From Comamonas halotolerans (lineage in GTDB: Bacteria > Pseudomonadota > Gammaproteobacteria > Burkholderiales > Burkholderiaceae_C): a DNA stretch of 64,000 nucleotides. The DNA lies in contig NZ_JASAUZ010000001.1 in the NCBI RefSeq assembly GCF_030162935.1, forward strand, positions 248,001 to 312,000. The letters run 5' to 3'. A program made the position numbers and the translations under genes. The notes beneath the pieces were generated by a model. It made no database searches. It worked only from the letters and a program-made list of their open reading frames with translations, and was not told the DNA's origin. The first letter of the stretch is position 1, and each line of letters starts with the position of its first letter. Below are positions 1 to 10,032 of the stretch, piece after piece.

Positions 1-1
1 C

Positions 2-1423
2 TATGAGCAACTGATTGCCAGTGGCTATATGCGCGAAGACGCAGTCAGCCGCCAAAACCAGGACTTTGGCTTGCTGTACTCCTATTCGGACCAGGGTGAT
101 GTTGCGGCTTCTCAAGAAGCGGCACACCCTCTGCGCGAGGAATATTCGCAATGGCGCTTTGTGGGAGGCGATGCAGCGCGTATTCCGAACGCAGCCTATT
201 TGGATGCTCGGCATACGGCAAGCATGATGGATTTTTACGCCAACGATACCCCGCAGGCGCAAGTGTCGCTGGAGCAAATGCTTCATGCAGCTCCCAATAA
301 CAACAGCTTGCGCACAGATCTCTCATCCATCTATCGCTCACGTGGATGGCCCCGTAAAGCCGAAGAAGAACTCAAGATTGCCGAAAGCTACGATCCCCGC
401 GCCATGAGCGTGGAGATCGGCCAGGGATTGACGGCCCTTGACCTTCAGGAATGGCGCCAGGTGGAAGCCTTGAGCGGCGATATGCAGGCGCGCTTTCCGG
501 AAAACCGCAGCAGTCAGCGCTTGCAGCGCCTTTGGCGCGTGCACAACATGCATGAATTGCGCGTGGAGGGCTATAAGGGACTTGGCAACAACAACCCCGT
601 CGCTGGCGGACGAGACTTTGGCCTTGACACCACACTGTATTCGCAGCCTCTTGCATACAACTGGCGCATCTTCGCCGGCATGGGGCATCGCAGCGCCACT
701 TATGACGATGCCAAAGCCACCCACAACTATGGCCGCGTGGGCCTCGAGTGGCGAAGCCGTGACTGGAACGTCACGGCAGAAGTCTCAGACAGCCACTACG
801 GGCATGGCAGTCGCCTGGGTTCTGCACTGTCTGTGGATTACGCGCTCAATGATTACTGGTCGATTCACGCAGGGGCTCAATGGAAGTCACGCGATACCAA
901 TCTGGATGCACTGCGCAACAACATCACCAGCAACCGCTTTGACTTCGGCGTTCAGTGGCGTGAAAGCGAGCGCCGCTCCTGGGGACTGACCATTACGCCC
1001 AGCGATTTCAGCGACGGCAACAACCGCTTGGAGGTTCTGTTGAGTGCTCAACAGCGCCTGTGGACGCGCCCGACCTGGTTCCTCGACGCCGGTCTGGAGC
1101 TTTTTGCTTCACGCAATAGCCGCACCGATGTGCCGTACTACAGCCCGCAGCGCGAATACAGCATTCTCCCGACCCTGAGCTGGAACCACACCATCTACCA
1201 ACGCTATCAAACGGCTTGGACCCAGCAGTTGAGCGCTGGACTGGGCGGTGTGAACCAGCACAGCTACGGCACAGGCTCAGTTGGAATGATCAGCTACGGC
1301 CAGCGCTACAAGGCCAATGATGTTTTTGAAATCGGAGGCACGCTCTCTGCTGTCTCACGCCCCTACGACGGTGTCCGCGAGCGTGAATGGCGCTTTGTCT
1401 TCGATATGACTTATCGTTTTTGA
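2..1423 (+). CDS. pgaA: PgaA, poly-beta-1,6-N-acetylglucosamine export porin (5' truncated by window edge)
   Basis: This is the C-terminal 473 residues of the outer-membrane exporter of the biofilm polysaccharide PNAG. The reading frame is open from base 2, so the start lies left of the window. The N-terminal part (to about residue 170) is helical and TPR-like, as in the periplasmic superhelix of PgaA. The rest is rich in alternating aromatic and polar residues and ends in TYRF, a terminal phenylalanine typical of outer-membrane barrels. It is followed after 8 bases by pgaB, then pgaC and pgaD, which fixes the assignment. In the family, PgaA threads partly deacetylated PNAG across the outer membrane and binds PgaB. 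Confidence 0.93.
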   Translation, partial: YEQLIASGYMREDAVSRQNQDFGLLYSYSDQGDVAASQEAAHPLREEYSQWRFVGGDAARIPNAAYLDARHTASMMDFYANDTPQAQVSLEQMLHAAPNNNSLRTDLSSIYRSRGWPRKAEEELKIAESYDPRAMSVEIGQGLTALDLQEWRQVEALSGDMQARFPENRSSQRLQRLWRVHNMHELRVEGYKGLGNNNPVAGGRDFGLDTTLYSQPLAYNWRIFAGMGHRSATYDDAKATHNYGRVGLEWRSRDWNVTAEVSDSHYGHGSRLGSALSVDYALNDYWSIHAGAQWKSRDTNLDALRNNITSNRFDFGVQWRESERRSWGLTITPSDFSDGNNRLEVLLSAQQRLWTRPTWFLDAGLELFASRNSRTDVPYYSPQREYSILPTLSWNHTIYQRYQTAWTQQLSAGLGGVNQHSYGTGSVGMISYGQRYKANDVFEIGGTLSAVSRPYDGVREREWRFVFDMTYRF

Positions 1424-1431
1424 GGGTAGCC

Positions 1432-3462
1432 ATGCATTTTTTCAAACACTTCACTGCGCGTCTTTTCGCTTGCGTCGTGGCAATGGCAATGCTCGCTGCC
1501 TGCGCAAAGGATATTCCCCATTTTGTCCCGCCCGAACAGCGCACCTTGGCCCATCAAGAGCATGCGTGGCCAGCCAATAAGTACTTGGCACTGGGTTATC
1601 ACGCCATCCAGGACAACCAGGCCGATCAGACCTATCTTGCAGTTCGAACCGACCAGCTGCTGGCACACCTGACCTGGCTGCAGGCCAATGGCTACCAGGC
1701 TGTCTCCGTTGAGCAGATTCTGAATGCGAAAAATGGCGGCCCGGCCCTGCCAGCCAAGGCTGTGCTGCTGAGTTTTGACGATGGTTACCAGGACTTCTAC
1801 ACCCGCGTCATCCCTTTGCTGCGCGCCTTTAACTGGCCAGCTGTTCTCGCCCCTGTTGGCGCATGGCTGGATACGCCCGCTGACCAGGCAGTCCAATTTG
1901 GAGATATTCAGGCTCCGCGCTCCATGTTTCTCAACCGCAAAGACTTGGCGCAGACCGCACGTTCTCCGCTGGTGGAGATCGGCGCGCACACTTTTAACCA
2001 CCATAAAGGCGTTCTGGCCAACCCGCAGGGCAACACCCTGCCCGCCATGGCCAACCGCATGTATCTGGCCGAGCAGCAGCGCTATGAAACCATGGCCGAG
2101 TTCGAGCAACGGCTGCGCAAGGACGTCGCCGCCATCACCCGGGTTCTGAAAGAAACCACGGGCAAGCAGCCGCGCGTGTGGGTATGGCCTTATGGCGCAG
2201 TTAATGGCGTGGCACAACGCATCATCCGCGAAGCGGGATACCAGCTTTTTCTGACCTTGGAAGAGGGACTGGCGGACGTCAACAATCCCGATCAAGTTCC
2301 GCGCATGCTGATGTCTGGGCGCGATGACATCCGCTCCGTTGCTCAACGCATCAGCAGCTTCCAAGAGCCGGGATTAATGCGTGTAGCCCATGTCGATCTG
2401 GACTATGTATACGACCCTGATCTTGCACAACAAAACAAGAACTTGGACGTGCTGGTACAGCGCATGCAAGATCTCGGCGTCAACACCGTGTTTTTGCAGG
2501 CATTTTCAGACCCTGATGGGCATGGACTGGTCGAATCGGTCTACTTCCCCAACCGCTTGCTGCCGATGCGAGCCGATTTGTTCAATCGTGTTGCCTGGCA
2601 ACTCAAAAGCCGGCTTGGAGTCAAGGTCTACGCCTGGATGCCGGTACTGAGCCTGAATCTGGACAGCAGCCACCCACGCGTGCAAAAGTGGAATCCTGCT
2701 ACTGGCAGCGTTGCGGTTGATCCCCAGCAATACCAGCGCCTGAGCCCTTTTCATGAGGGCAACCGGCAGGCGATTGCTCAGTTGTACGAAGACCTGGCGT
2801 CGCATGCAGCCTTTGATGGACTGCTCTTTCATGACGATGCCCTGCTGTCAGACTTTGAAGATGCAGGTGCCGATGCGCTGCGCGCCTATGCCGCAGCCGG
2901 CCTGCCTGGCGACATTGCCAGTCTGCGCAGCAACCCCGAACACCTGCAAGCCTGGACGCGCTTCAAGACCAAAGCCCTGGTCGACTTCACGCACGAGTTA
3001 ACCGCCAAGGTGCGTGCCATACGCGGCGTACACATCAAGACCGCTCGCAATATCTTTGCGGAGCCTATCCTCAACCCGCATGCGCAGGAGTGGTTCGCAC
3101 AAAATCCCGATGATTTTTTGGCAGCCTACGACTGGACTGCACCCATGGCAATGCCTCTGATGGAGGGCGTGGATTACTCCGATTCAGCGCGATGGCTTGA
3201 CCGTCTGGTTCAAGCCATGCGCAAGCGGCCCGGCGCCTTGGACCGCACGGTCTTTGAGCTACAAACCAAGGATTGGCGTGCCACCAAGTCTGGAGGGCAA
3301 GCCGTACCTATCGACTCCTCACGCATCGCCCAGTGGATGCGCCAGTTGCAAATCAGTGGGGCGCGCAATTTTGGCTACTACCCGGATGACTTTTCCCAAG
3401 GTCATCCCAGCTTGCAAGCCATTCGTCCTGAAATCTCCACATCCTGGTTTCCCGCGCCATGA
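1432..3462 (+). CDS. pgaB: PgaB, PNAG N-deacetylase/hydrolase lipoprotein
   Basis: A 676-residue periplasmic lipoprotein that partly deacetylates PNAG so it can be exported through PgaA. The signal peptide ends in a LAAC lipobox at residues 21-24. The NodB-type deacetylase domain shows the FDDG metal motif near residue 115, an HTFNHH motif for the two metal-binding histidines, and the WPYG motif. The C-terminal half, starting around HVDLDY, is the PgaB-type glycoside-hydrolase-like domain that binds or cuts PNAG. The start is the ATG at 1432, with a GAGGG ribosome site overlapping the pgaA stop. The stop overlaps the pgaC start (ATGA), so the genes are probably translationally coupled. Confidence 0.95.
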   Translation: MHFFKHFTARLFACVVAMAMLAACAKDIPHFVPPEQRTLAHQEHAWPANKYLALGYHAIQDNQADQTYLAVRTDQLLAHLTWLQANGYQAVSVEQILNAKNGGPALPAKAVLLSFDDGYQDFYTRVIPLLRAFNWPAVLAPVGAWLDTPADQAVQFGDIQAPRSMFLNRKDLAQTARSPLVEIGAHTFNHHKGVLANPQGNTLPAMANRMYLAEQQRYETMAEFEQRLRKDVAAITRVLKETTGKQPRVWVWPYGAVNGVAQRIIREAGYQLFLTLEEGLADVNNPDQVPRMLMSGRDDIRSVAQRISSFQEPGLMRVAHVDLDYVYDPDLAQQNKNLDVLVQRMQDLGVNTVFLQAFSDPDGHGLVESVYFPNRLLPMRADLFNRVAWQLKSRLGVKVYAWMPVLSLNLDSSHPRVQKWNPATGSVAVDPQQYQRLSPFHEGNRQAIAQLYEDLASHAAFDGLLFHDDALLSDFEDAGADALRAYAAAGLPGDIASLRSNPEHLQAWTRFKTKALVDFTHELTAKVRAIRGVHIKTARNIFAEPILNPHAQEWFAQNPDDFLAAYDWTAPMAMPLMEGVDYSDSARWLDRLVQAMRKRPGALDRTVFELQTKDWRATKSGGQAVPIDSSRIAQWMRQLQISGARNFGYYPDDFSQGHPSLQAIRPEISTSWFPAP

Positions 3463-4808
3463 AGCACCGCATCCTCTCCTTCACCCTCATGGTGCTGCTC
3501 ATTGCATTGCCATTTGCAGTTGCCATTTTTCTGACCGGGAAAATCATTCTCGCATTTGTTTTCTTCTACCCACTGCACATGTCCGGCCTCTGGATGATTG
3601 GTGGCTTGACCTTTTACCTACACCGTGAGCGCCATTGGCCCTGGGGTGAAAGCTCTGCAGAGCGCGCCGTGCCCGAATTGCAAGGCAATCCGTTGGTGAG
3701 CGTCCTCATCCCGTGCTTCAACGAAGAAAAAAACGGTGCTGACACCATCATCGCGGCTTTGAAGCAGAATTATCAGAACATTGAAGTGATCGCCATCAAC
3801 GACGGCTCCAGCGATAACACTGCAGCCATGCTGAACCAGTTGGCTTCGGCACACGAACGTCTGCGCGTGATCCATTTGGCAGAAAACCAAGGCAAGGCCA
3901 TGGCACTGCGCATGGGCGCCTTGGCGGCCAACAGCGATTACCTGGTGTGCATTGATGGTGACTCCATCCTAGACCCAGATGCCGTGGCTTTCCTTGTAGC
4001 TCCGTTGATCCAAAACCCACGTGTGGGAGCCGTTACAGGCAATCCTCGCGTGCGCACACGCTCTACGCTGACTGGTGCCATACAAGTGGGAGAGTTCTCT
4101 TCCATCATTGGCCTGATCAAGCGCACCCAGCGTGTTTACGGTCAGGTATTTACCGTCTCCGGCGTCATTGCAGCCTTTCACCGCACTGCCCTGGCCCGCG
4201 TGGGCTACTGGAGTGTGGACATGGTCACCGAAGACATTGACATCAGCTGGAAGCTTCAGCGTGATCACTGGTCCATCTTTTACGAGCCTCGTGCGCTGTG
4301 CTGGATCCTGATGCCTGAAACGATCAAAGGTCTGTGGAAGCAACGCCTGCGCTGGGCCCAGGGTGGTGCAGAAATTCTGCTCAAGAACCTGGGCGTGATC
4401 TATCACTGGCGCAACCGCCGCATGTGGATTTTGCTGCTTGAGTTCACTTTGTCAGCATTGTGGGCATTCTCTTTTGCCCTTTCCATCATCCTGTACTTGA
4501 TTGGCTTGGTCATTGACTTGCCGCCTCATCTGCATGTGGAGACATTGATGCCTCCGTCATTCACAGGTCTGGTGCTGTGCGCTTTTTGCTTGATCCAATT
4601 TTTGATCAGCATGTTGATTGAGCGTCGCTATGAAAAAGGCTACGCCCGAAACCTGGTCTGGATCATCTGGTATCCCCTGGTTTTCTGGATGCTGAGTCTT
4701 TTCACCACCCTCGTGAGCATTCCACAAATCATGCTCAGCAAAAAGCGCCAGCGCGCACGCTGGGTCAGTCCGGATCGCGGCATTAACCAACTGGATCCCA
4801 CCCCATGA
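3459..4808 (+). CDS. pgaC: PgaC, PNAG synthase glycosyltransferase
   Basis: A 449-residue processive family 2 glycosyltransferase of the inner membrane that polymerises UDP-GlcNAc into PNAG. Two hydrophobic segments near the N-terminus precede the cytoplasmic GT2 domain. Visible motifs are VLIPCFNEE, the IDGDS metal-binding DXD, TEDID with the catalytic acid, and QRLRW, the QxxRW motif of processive synthases. Three more membrane segments follow at the C-terminus. It overlaps pgaB by 4 bases and pgaD by 4 bases. In the family, PgaC needs PgaD and is often activated by cyclic di-GMP; no cyclic di-GMP site can be seen here. Confidence 0.96.
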   Translation: MKHRILSFTLMVLLIALPFAVAIFLTGKIILAFVFFYPLHMSGLWMIGGLTFYLHRERHWPWGESSAERAVPELQGNPLVSVLIPCFNEEKNGADTIIAALKQNYQNIEVIAINDGSSDNTAAMLNQLASAHERLRVIHLAENQGKAMALRMGALAANSDYLVCIDGDSILDPDAVAFLVAPLIQNPRVGAVTGNPRVRTRSTLTGAIQVGEFSSIIGLIKRTQRVYGQVFTVSGVIAAFHRTALARVGYWSVDMVTEDIDISWKLQRDHWSIFYEPRALCWILMPETIKGLWKQRLRWAQGGAEILLKNLGVIYHWRNRRMWILLLEFTLSALWAFSFALSIILYLIGLVIDLPPHLHVETLMPPSFTGLVLCAFCLIQFLISMLIERRYEKGYARNLVWIIWYPLVFWMLSLFTTLVSIPQIMLSKKRQRARWVSPDRGINQLDPTP

Positions 4809-5320
4809 CGCAAGAGCCACAACACCATCTTCCTGAAGCCATCAATGCATCCACCATGGTCATTCGCTCACAACGTGGGCAATGGCGCTTCCTGCTTGAC
4901 TGCGTTTTGACCGTCCTGGCTTGGCTTGCCTTCGCGCTGTTATTTGCGCGGGGAATCTGGTCCATCGCCACCAAGAACAGAGACGGCATCGAGATGCCTT
5001 TCCTGTCTGAGATCGCACCTACTGTCTCTGACCTGGGTATCTATATCCTGGCCATGTTGTTGCACGGTGGATTGCTCATCTTGTGGGCTCGGTATAACTA
5101 CTTGCGCTTCCGCGGCAAACAACGACGCTCGCCATCCACAGCTCCCTTGGCGCAGTTGAAGCTGATGGCCGACTATAGCATTACGCTGCAAACCTTGAAT
5201 GAATTACGCACTCTGCCCATTTCTGTGATCCATCACGCACCCGATGGCAGCATCATCAAAGCAACGGATTTGAGCGGTCATACCCCGATCAACCATTCAT
5301 ATGCCCCAGCGATGGTGTGA
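4805..5320 (+). CDS. pgaD: PgaD, PNAG synthase accessory membrane protein
   Basis: A 171-residue small inner-membrane partner of PgaC. Two hydrophobic helices are visible, at about residues 28-51 and 76-98, joined by a short loop; this is the PgaD-like layout. The start overlaps the pgaC stop (ATGA). PgaD proteins diverge strongly, so the call rests on topology and on being the last gene of pgaABCD. It is longer than the E. coli protein by about 35 residues, mostly at the C-terminus. No clear terminator follows, and the next gene has its own ribosome site 125 bases downstream. Confidence 0.85.
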   Translation: MTQEPQHHLPEAINASTMVIRSQRGQWRFLLDCVLTVLAWLAFALLFARGIWSIATKNRDGIEMPFLSEIAPTVSDLGIYILAMLLHGGLLILWARYNYLRFRGKQRRSPSTAPLAQLKLMADYSITLQTLNELRTLPISVIHHAPDGSIIKATDLSGHTPINHSYAPAMV

Positions 5321-5445
5321 AAGCACTGACAAGCTCTTGCAAGTCTGGGCAATGATCAACCTACAGCCATCGGCCTATTTACCCGACAGATCTTGCTGCG
5401 CTCTCCTGTGACACTGGAACCATTGGTGATTCCATGGAGTTGATC

Positions 5446-5664
5446 ATGTCCCATTTCAAAATTCTGAGCGCAAGCCTCGCCGTTGCAGCCACTATGACCC
5501 TTTCAGCTTGTGCCAACAATCAACAACTGGGTACAGGCGTAGGTGCTGTTGCCGGTGGTGTAATCGGAGATGCGGTCGTGGGTGGCACACTGGGCACCGT
5601 TGGCGGAGCTGCTGCTGGTGCTGTGATCGGTAACCAGATCGGCAAGAGGCAGGACCGGAAGTAA
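5446..5664 (+). CDS. Glycine-zipper lipoprotein (OsmB-like)
   Basis: A 72-residue lipoprotein with a lipobox ending LSAC at residues 18-21, then a glycine-zipper segment rich in GxxxG and GxxGG repeats ending in IGNQIG. Such 17 kDa-antigen/OsmB-like proteins sit in the outer membrane; the exact role is unknown. I chose the ATG at 5446 because a GGAG site lies 6 bases before it; an upstream in-frame ATG at 5434 lacks one. A close paralogue lies at 6651, on the far side of dedA. The gene ends at a strong bidirectional hairpin. Confidence 0.85.
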   Translation: MSHFKILSASLAVAATMTLSACANNQQLGTGVGAVAGGVIGDAVVGGTLGTVGGAAAGAVIGNQIGKRQDRK

Positions 5665-5679
5665 ATCGATTTACCCCAT

Positions 5680-5709
5680 AAAAAATGCCGACATCTGTCG
5701 GCATTTTTT
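5680..5709. terminator. Bidirectional intrinsic terminator
   Basis: A perfect 14-base inverted repeat with A6 on one side and T6 on the other sits between the convergent lipoprotein gene and dedA. It can end transcription from both sides. Confidence 0.9.
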
Positions 5710-5728
5710 ATGTTCAAAACTCAAGCAA

Positions 5729-6382
5729 TCAGACAGCTGCCTGCTTTCCTTCTCGGCCGGCCTTCCAGCCGCCATAGATCGCAACCAGACCTGGCACAAG
5801 AATCAACCCCCAGATGATTTTCTCCAGGTTGTCCTTGACCCACTGCATATTCCCGAAGAAATACCCTGCAGACACGATACCGAGCACCCACAGCAAGGCC
5901 CCCCCCACATTAAAGAGTGTGAACTTGCTGCGCGACATATGGGCCACACCTGCCACAAAGGGAGCGAAAGTGCGAATAAAAGGCATGAAACGCGCCAGGA
6001 TGATGGTCACACCGCCATAGCGCTCGTAGAAGTTGTGGGCTTTATCAAAAGCTTTGCGGTTAAACCAGCGAGAGTCCTCCCACTGAAAGACCTTGGGCCC
6101 GATAAAACGGCCAATGGAGTAGTTGCACTGATCTCCCAGAATGGCCGCCACCAGCAATACGGCACAAGCCAAGGAAAAATCCATCATGCCCGCACCACAC
6201 ATAGCACCCACAATGAACAACAGTGAATCCCCGGGCAGGAACGGCATCACCACCACACCCGTTTCCACAAAAACAATGAGGAATAACAAGGCGTAGACCC
6301 ATGGACCATACGCCACCACGAACGCCTCAAGGTGTTTATCAATATTCACGATGAAGTCGATCAAAAACGAAACGATTTCCAA
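5729..6382 (-). CDS. DedA family membrane protein
   Basis: A 217-residue polytopic inner-membrane protein of the DedA/VTT family, linked to undecaprenyl-phosphate or other lipid flipping and to membrane homeostasis. Family hallmarks are the FLPGDSLLF motif, the conserved glycines after it, and the FMPFIRTFAPFVAG segment with its conserved arginine. The longest frame starts further upstream, but E. coli DedA (about 219 residues) aligns from the TTG at 6382, which has a GAGGG site 8 bases upstream. I therefore take TTG as the start. The two flanking genes are paralogous small lipoproteins. Confidence 0.88.
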   Translation of the reverse strand: MEIVSFLIDFIVNIDKHLEAFVVAYGPWVYALLFLIVFVETGVVVMPFLPGDSLLFIVGAMCGAGMMDFSLACAVLLVAAILGDQCNYSIGRFIGPKVFQWEDSRWFNRKAFDKAHNFYERYGGVTIILARFMPFIRTFAPFVAGVAHMSRSKFTLFNVGGALLWVLGIVSAGYFFGNMQWVKDNLEKIIWGLILVPGLVAIYGGWKAGREGKQAAV

Positions 6383-6525
6383 AACAGCGCCCTCAAAGTC
6401 TTTCCACCAAGCACCAACGCTCTTACGGCAGCAAAACGCTAATGTAGCGCCTAGCCACACCACTTCTCAAATTCGATAGCCATCTACTTCGTCTGTCTCA
6501 CACATTCGGTGATCGCACGCAACAG

Positions 6526-6650
6526 GCTGCAAAGCGCTGCAACAAATACTTGCAATGCCGGCCATAACTTTGCAATGCATTCATCAAAGCCGCTGCGTAG
6601 AACTGGCACAGTTCACCCACATTTGATTTGCAACATGCAAGGAGGTGCAA
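6526..6650 (+). promoter_or_regulatory. Cluster of TGCAA repeats upstream of the second glycine-zipper lipoprotein
   Basis: GCTGCAA occurs at 6526 and 6536, and TTGCAATGC at 6550 and 6570, spacings of about one and two helical turns. Further TGCAA copies lie at 6629, 6636 and 6646. This may be an operator array or chance enrichment; no known binding site is recognised. The last copies surround the strong ribosome site GGAGG at 6641-6645. Confidence 0.3.
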
Positions 6651-6911
6651 ATGATTAAATTTAGAAGCACGCTTTTGGTTGCCACAGTGTTGGGTGGCGC
6701 TTTGACACTGGGTGGCTGCGCGCATCATCCGAGCAATGCCCAGATAGGTACAGGCGTTGGCGCCGTGGCTGGCGGCCTGCTTGGTGATGCTGTCTTCGGC
6801 TCTACGCTCGGGACTGTTGGCGGTGCGGCTGCTGGCGCATTGATTGGTAATCAAGTCGGTCAAAACAGCGATGGATATGGTCACCGTCGCGGTCACCGTC
6901 GCCATCGTTAA
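6651..6911 (+). CDS. Glycine-zipper lipoprotein, second paralogue
   Basis: An 86-residue lipoprotein with lipobox LGGC at about residues 20-23 and a glycine-zipper segment almost identical in pattern to the protein at 5446 (IGTGVGAVAGG, then LGTVGGAAAGA, then IGNQ). The C-terminus adds a basic, histidine-rich tail (GHRRGHRRHR) not found in the first copy. The start is the ATG at 6651 behind a perfect GGAGG; a GTG at 6645 lies inside the ribosome site and is unlikely. An outer-membrane location follows from the lipobox; the function is unknown. Confidence 0.85.
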   Translation: MIKFRSTLLVATVLGGALTLGGCAHHPSNAQIGTGVGAVAGGLLGDAVFGSTLGTVGGAAAGALIGNQVGQNSDGYGHRRGHRRHR

Positions 6912-6959
6912 TTTTGTTTCTTGTGCAGCCTTTCCCAGGGTCTAGGGAGGCTGCATACA

Positions 6960-8969
6960 ATGAGGTCAATGACCTCAATTTCTTCTACGCCACAGCGCCG
7001 CACCATCCAGGACCTACCTGACGAACTCATCAGCCAGATTGCTGCTGGTGAGGTGGTGGAGCGTCCGGCCTCTGTCGTGCGGGAGTTGGTGGATAACGCT
7101 TTGGACGCTGGTGCCACCCAGATCACGGTGCGGCTGCTGGCTGGCGGTGTGCGCCTCATCAGCGTCGAGGACGACGGCTGCGGCATTCCGCGTGAAGAGT
7201 TGCCCGTGGCCCTGCGTCGTCATGCCACCAGCAAGATTCGCGATCTCCATGAGCTTGAACATGTGGGCACCATGGGCTTTCGTGGAGAGGCACTGGCAGC
7301 AATTGCCTCGGTCTCCGAAACCTCTATCCTCTCGCGCCTGGAAGGCGAGGACAAAGCCTGGTTGCTTGAAGCACGCAGCGGCGAGCTACGCCCGGCCGCA
7401 CGCAATCGCGGCACCTCGCTGGAAGTGAAAGAGCTGTTTTTCAGCACTCCGGCACGGCGCAAGTTTCTGAAGACAGATGCCACCGAGTTGGCGCACTGCA
7501 TTGAGTCTGTGCGACGCCATGCATTGGCTCGACCTGACGTCGGCTTTGCCATCTGGCATGACGGCAAACTGGTCGAGCAGTGGCGTGCTGTACCCATGGG
7601 CGATGGCGTGGAGCGCAACGATGCTCTGGCCCGCCGCCTCAGCGATGTGCTGGGCGACGACTTTGTGAGCAGTTCTATCCCCGTTATGCGCACCTCTGCC
7701 AGCAGCGGCATTACCGTGTATGGCCGCGCGGGACTGCCCGATGCCGCACGCAGCCGCCCAGATCAGCAGTATTGCTACGTCAACGGTCGTTTTGTCCGCG
7801 ACAAAGTGCTCACCCACGCAGCCAAAAGTGCCTATGAAGATGTGCTGCACGGCCATAAGCAGCCCATCTATGCGCTGTACATAGAGATGGACCCGGCTCG
7901 TGTGGATGTGAACGTGCACCCCACCAAGATTGAAGTGCGCTTTCGAGACAGCCGGGAAGTACACCAGGCAGTCAAACATGCGGTGGAGGATGCATTGGCA
8001 GCACCGCGAGCAGCCCTGCTGGCACAAACAGAGGAGCAAGTGCCTCCCGCTTCCAGCACGCCAGAGCCTGAACGTGGACTCTCGCAACCCCTGGCCTCGC
8101 CGCCAGCAACCGGTGCAGCCACGTGGCAACCTAAAGTGAGCACGCCGCGTGCTCCCTTAAAGCCACAGGTGCAATTTGCCATGCCTTTGCAAGAGACAGC
8201 AGGGCACAAAGTCAACGACATGCAAGCGCTGTGGGCCCCCATGCGCGAGAGCGTTCCTTCAGATCAAGCGCTGAAAGCCTCTGTTGCATCAACCACGACG
8301 CCTACAGATATCACTGCCAGCGAAGCGCCACCCCAGCCAGCTCCAACGGCTGCGCAGACACCCACCCCAGAGGCGGCCAGCGCATGGCCGCTGGGCAGAG
8401 CGGTGGCCCAAGTTCATGGTGTCTACATCCTTGCTGAAAATGCGCAAGGCATGGTGATTGTGGATATGCATGCCGCACATGAGCGCATTGTGTATGAGCG
8501 CCTCAAAGAGCAGCTGGGCAACGACCAGCCTATCGCCAGCCAGCCGCTGCTCATTCCGGCCACCTTTGCCGCCACTGCGCAAGAAGTGGCAACCGCCGAG
8601 TCACATACCGAAACCTTGCAGCTGTTGGGCCTGGAAATTGCGCCGTTTTCGCCCAAGACACTGGCAGTACGCGCAGTACCCGCAACCTTGGTACAAGGCG
8701 ATGCCGTGGAACTGGCGCGAAGCGTGCTGGCAGAGCTGGAACAGCAAGAGGCCAGCGGTGTCATTCAGCGTGCGCGCAATGAAATTCTGGCCACCATGGC
8801 CTGCCACGGTGCCGTGCGCGCCAACCGCAAGCTCACGCTGGATGAAATGAATGCCTTGTTGCGTCAGATGGAAACCACCGAGCGCTCCGACCAGTGCAAC
8901 CATGGCCGCCCCACATGGCGCCAACTCTCCATGAAAGAGTTGGATGCTTTGTTCTTACGTGGCCGTTAA
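6960..8969 (+). CDS. mutL: MutL, DNA mismatch repair endonuclease
   Basis: A 669-residue mismatch repair protein that links MutS recognition to strand incision. The N-terminal GHKL ATPase is complete: ELVDNALDAG, DDGCGI and GFRGEAL. A proline/alanine-rich linker of about 140 residues follows. The C-terminal domain carries DMHAAHERIVYE near residue 502, which fits the DxHA(x)2E(x)4E endonuclease motif, plus ACHGAVRAN and CNHGRP. E. coli MutL lacks this motif and relies on MutH, so this protein probably nicks DNA itself. The start at 6960 is preceded by AGGGAGG at 9 bases; a second ATG at 6969 is possible. Confidence 0.97.
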   Translation: MRSMTSISSTPQRRTIQDLPDELISQIAAGEVVERPASVVRELVDNALDAGATQITVRLLAGGVRLISVEDDGCGIPREELPVALRRHATSKIRDLHELEHVGTMGFRGEALAAIASVSETSILSRLEGEDKAWLLEARSGELRPAARNRGTSLEVKELFFSTPARRKFLKTDATELAHCIESVRRHALARPDVGFAIWHDGKLVEQWRAVPMGDGVERNDALARRLSDVLGDDFVSSSIPVMRTSASSGITVYGRAGLPDAARSRPDQQYCYVNGRFVRDKVLTHAAKSAYEDVLHGHKQPIYALYIEMDPARVDVNVHPTKIEVRFRDSREVHQAVKHAVEDALAAPRAALLAQTEEQVPPASSTPEPERGLSQPLASPPATGAATWQPKVSTPRAPLKPQVQFAMPLQETAGHKVNDMQALWAPMRESVPSDQALKASVASTTTPTDITASEAPPQPAPTAAQTPTPEAASAWPLGRAVAQVHGVYILAENAQGMVIVDMHAAHERIVYERLKEQLGNDQPIASQPLLIPATFAATAQEVATAESHTETLQLLGLEIAPFSPKTLAVRAVPATLVQGDAVELARSVLAELEQQEASGVIQRARNEILATMACHGAVRANRKLTLDEMNALLRQMETTERSDQCNHGRPTWRQLSMKELDALFLRGR

Positions 8970-8999
8970 AGCCCAGTTCCTACCGTACGATCCACTACC

Positions 9000-9806
9000 A
9001 TGTCCGTACCTTTTTTTGCCCGCGTGCGCGCCGCACTGGATAGTTTTTCGCCCACTGAGCGCAAGCTCGCCCAAGTGGTGCTGGACTACCCGATCAACCT
9101 CGCGGGCTATAGTGCCAGCGAACTGGCGCAGCTCACCGGCGTCTCCAATGCCACCGTCACTCGCTTCATCCGTCGTCTGGGATACGACAGCTACGAAGAA
9201 GCACGCCGTACTGCACGTCTGGAAGCGTCCACCAATGGGCTCCCCCTGCCCATGGCCGACATCAATATTTCACCCAGCACGCCCAATTGCGCCTTGTTGT
9301 GGCAGCAGTTGCAAGACAATCTGACGGCAACCCTGGCACAAATTCCAGCCAGCACCATGGATGCCATGGCCTCTGCACTACACCAGGCTCCGGCCATTTT
9401 CTGTGTGGGCTTGCAGCACAATCACATGCTGGCCCGCTCTCTGCGCGGCCACTTGATGAGCGGCCTGGACAAGCCCATCTACGGCGCACCTGCCGCTGGC
9501 GAAACCATTGAAGACGTGCTGGCCCGCATTGCGCCGCGCGACATGGTGGTGCTGTTTGCGCTGGGCGGCATCCGCGCCGATATGGCCGAGCTTGGCGAAC
9601 GTGCGCGCAAACTAGGAGCCAAGCTGATTTGCATCACAGACACTGCCAGCCATGCGCCTCCATCAGACTGGCTGCTGCGTTGTCACACCACGGCCCATGC
9701 CCCGGAGGTACGCCACCTCACCGATACCAGTGCCGCTCAGGCCCTGGCCTACGGTCTGGCTGCCCACACCATCCAATGGGGTGCGATTCCGTTTGAGTTG
9801 ATCTGA
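9000..9806 (+). CDS. MurR/RpiR family transcriptional regulator
   Basis: A 268-residue regulator with an N-terminal RpiR-type helix-turn-helix (residues about 1-77, including SASELAQLTGVSNATVTRFIRRLG) and a C-terminal SIS sugar-phosphate-binding domain (from about residue 120, with SLRGHLMSG and VVLFALGGIR). Family members sense phosphosugars and repress or activate sugar or central-carbon genes. It lies 30 bases after mutL and ends at a terminator. The target is not visible; the repeat-rich region before gdhA is a candidate by proximity only. Confidence 0.9.
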   Translation: MSVPFFARVRAALDSFSPTERKLAQVVLDYPINLAGYSASELAQLTGVSNATVTRFIRRLGYDSYEEARRTARLEASTNGLPLPMADINISPSTPNCALLWQQLQDNLTATLAQIPASTMDAMASALHQAPAIFCVGLQHNHMLARSLRGHLMSGLDKPIYGAPAAGETIEDVLARIAPRDMVVLFALGGIRADMAELGERARKLGAKLICITDTASHAPPSDWLLRCHTTAHAPEVRHLTDTSAAQALAYGLAAHTIQWGAIPFELI

Positions 9807-9838
9807 TCACTGCACATACCCCTGATACATCAGCCGTT

Positions 9839-9875
9839 AAAGCGCCAGAAGTCTTAGCACTTCCGGCGCTTTTTT
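9839..9875 (+). terminator. Intrinsic terminator after the RpiR regulator
   Basis: A 13-base stem with one G-U pair, a 6-base loop and a T6 tract. Confidence 0.85.
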
Positions 9876-10032
9876 CATGTCCTACATGCATTGTTCACCC
9901 GCAACAGCAACGGCTGCGCCTGCACAAACTGTTGCTCCAATACACATTCGCTGCACAGCAAGAGCGCCATCGCCGCATAAGAAGCCTGATTGACAAAGCT
10001 TTCCAAATGCTATGAATAAGCAAGCAACAAAT

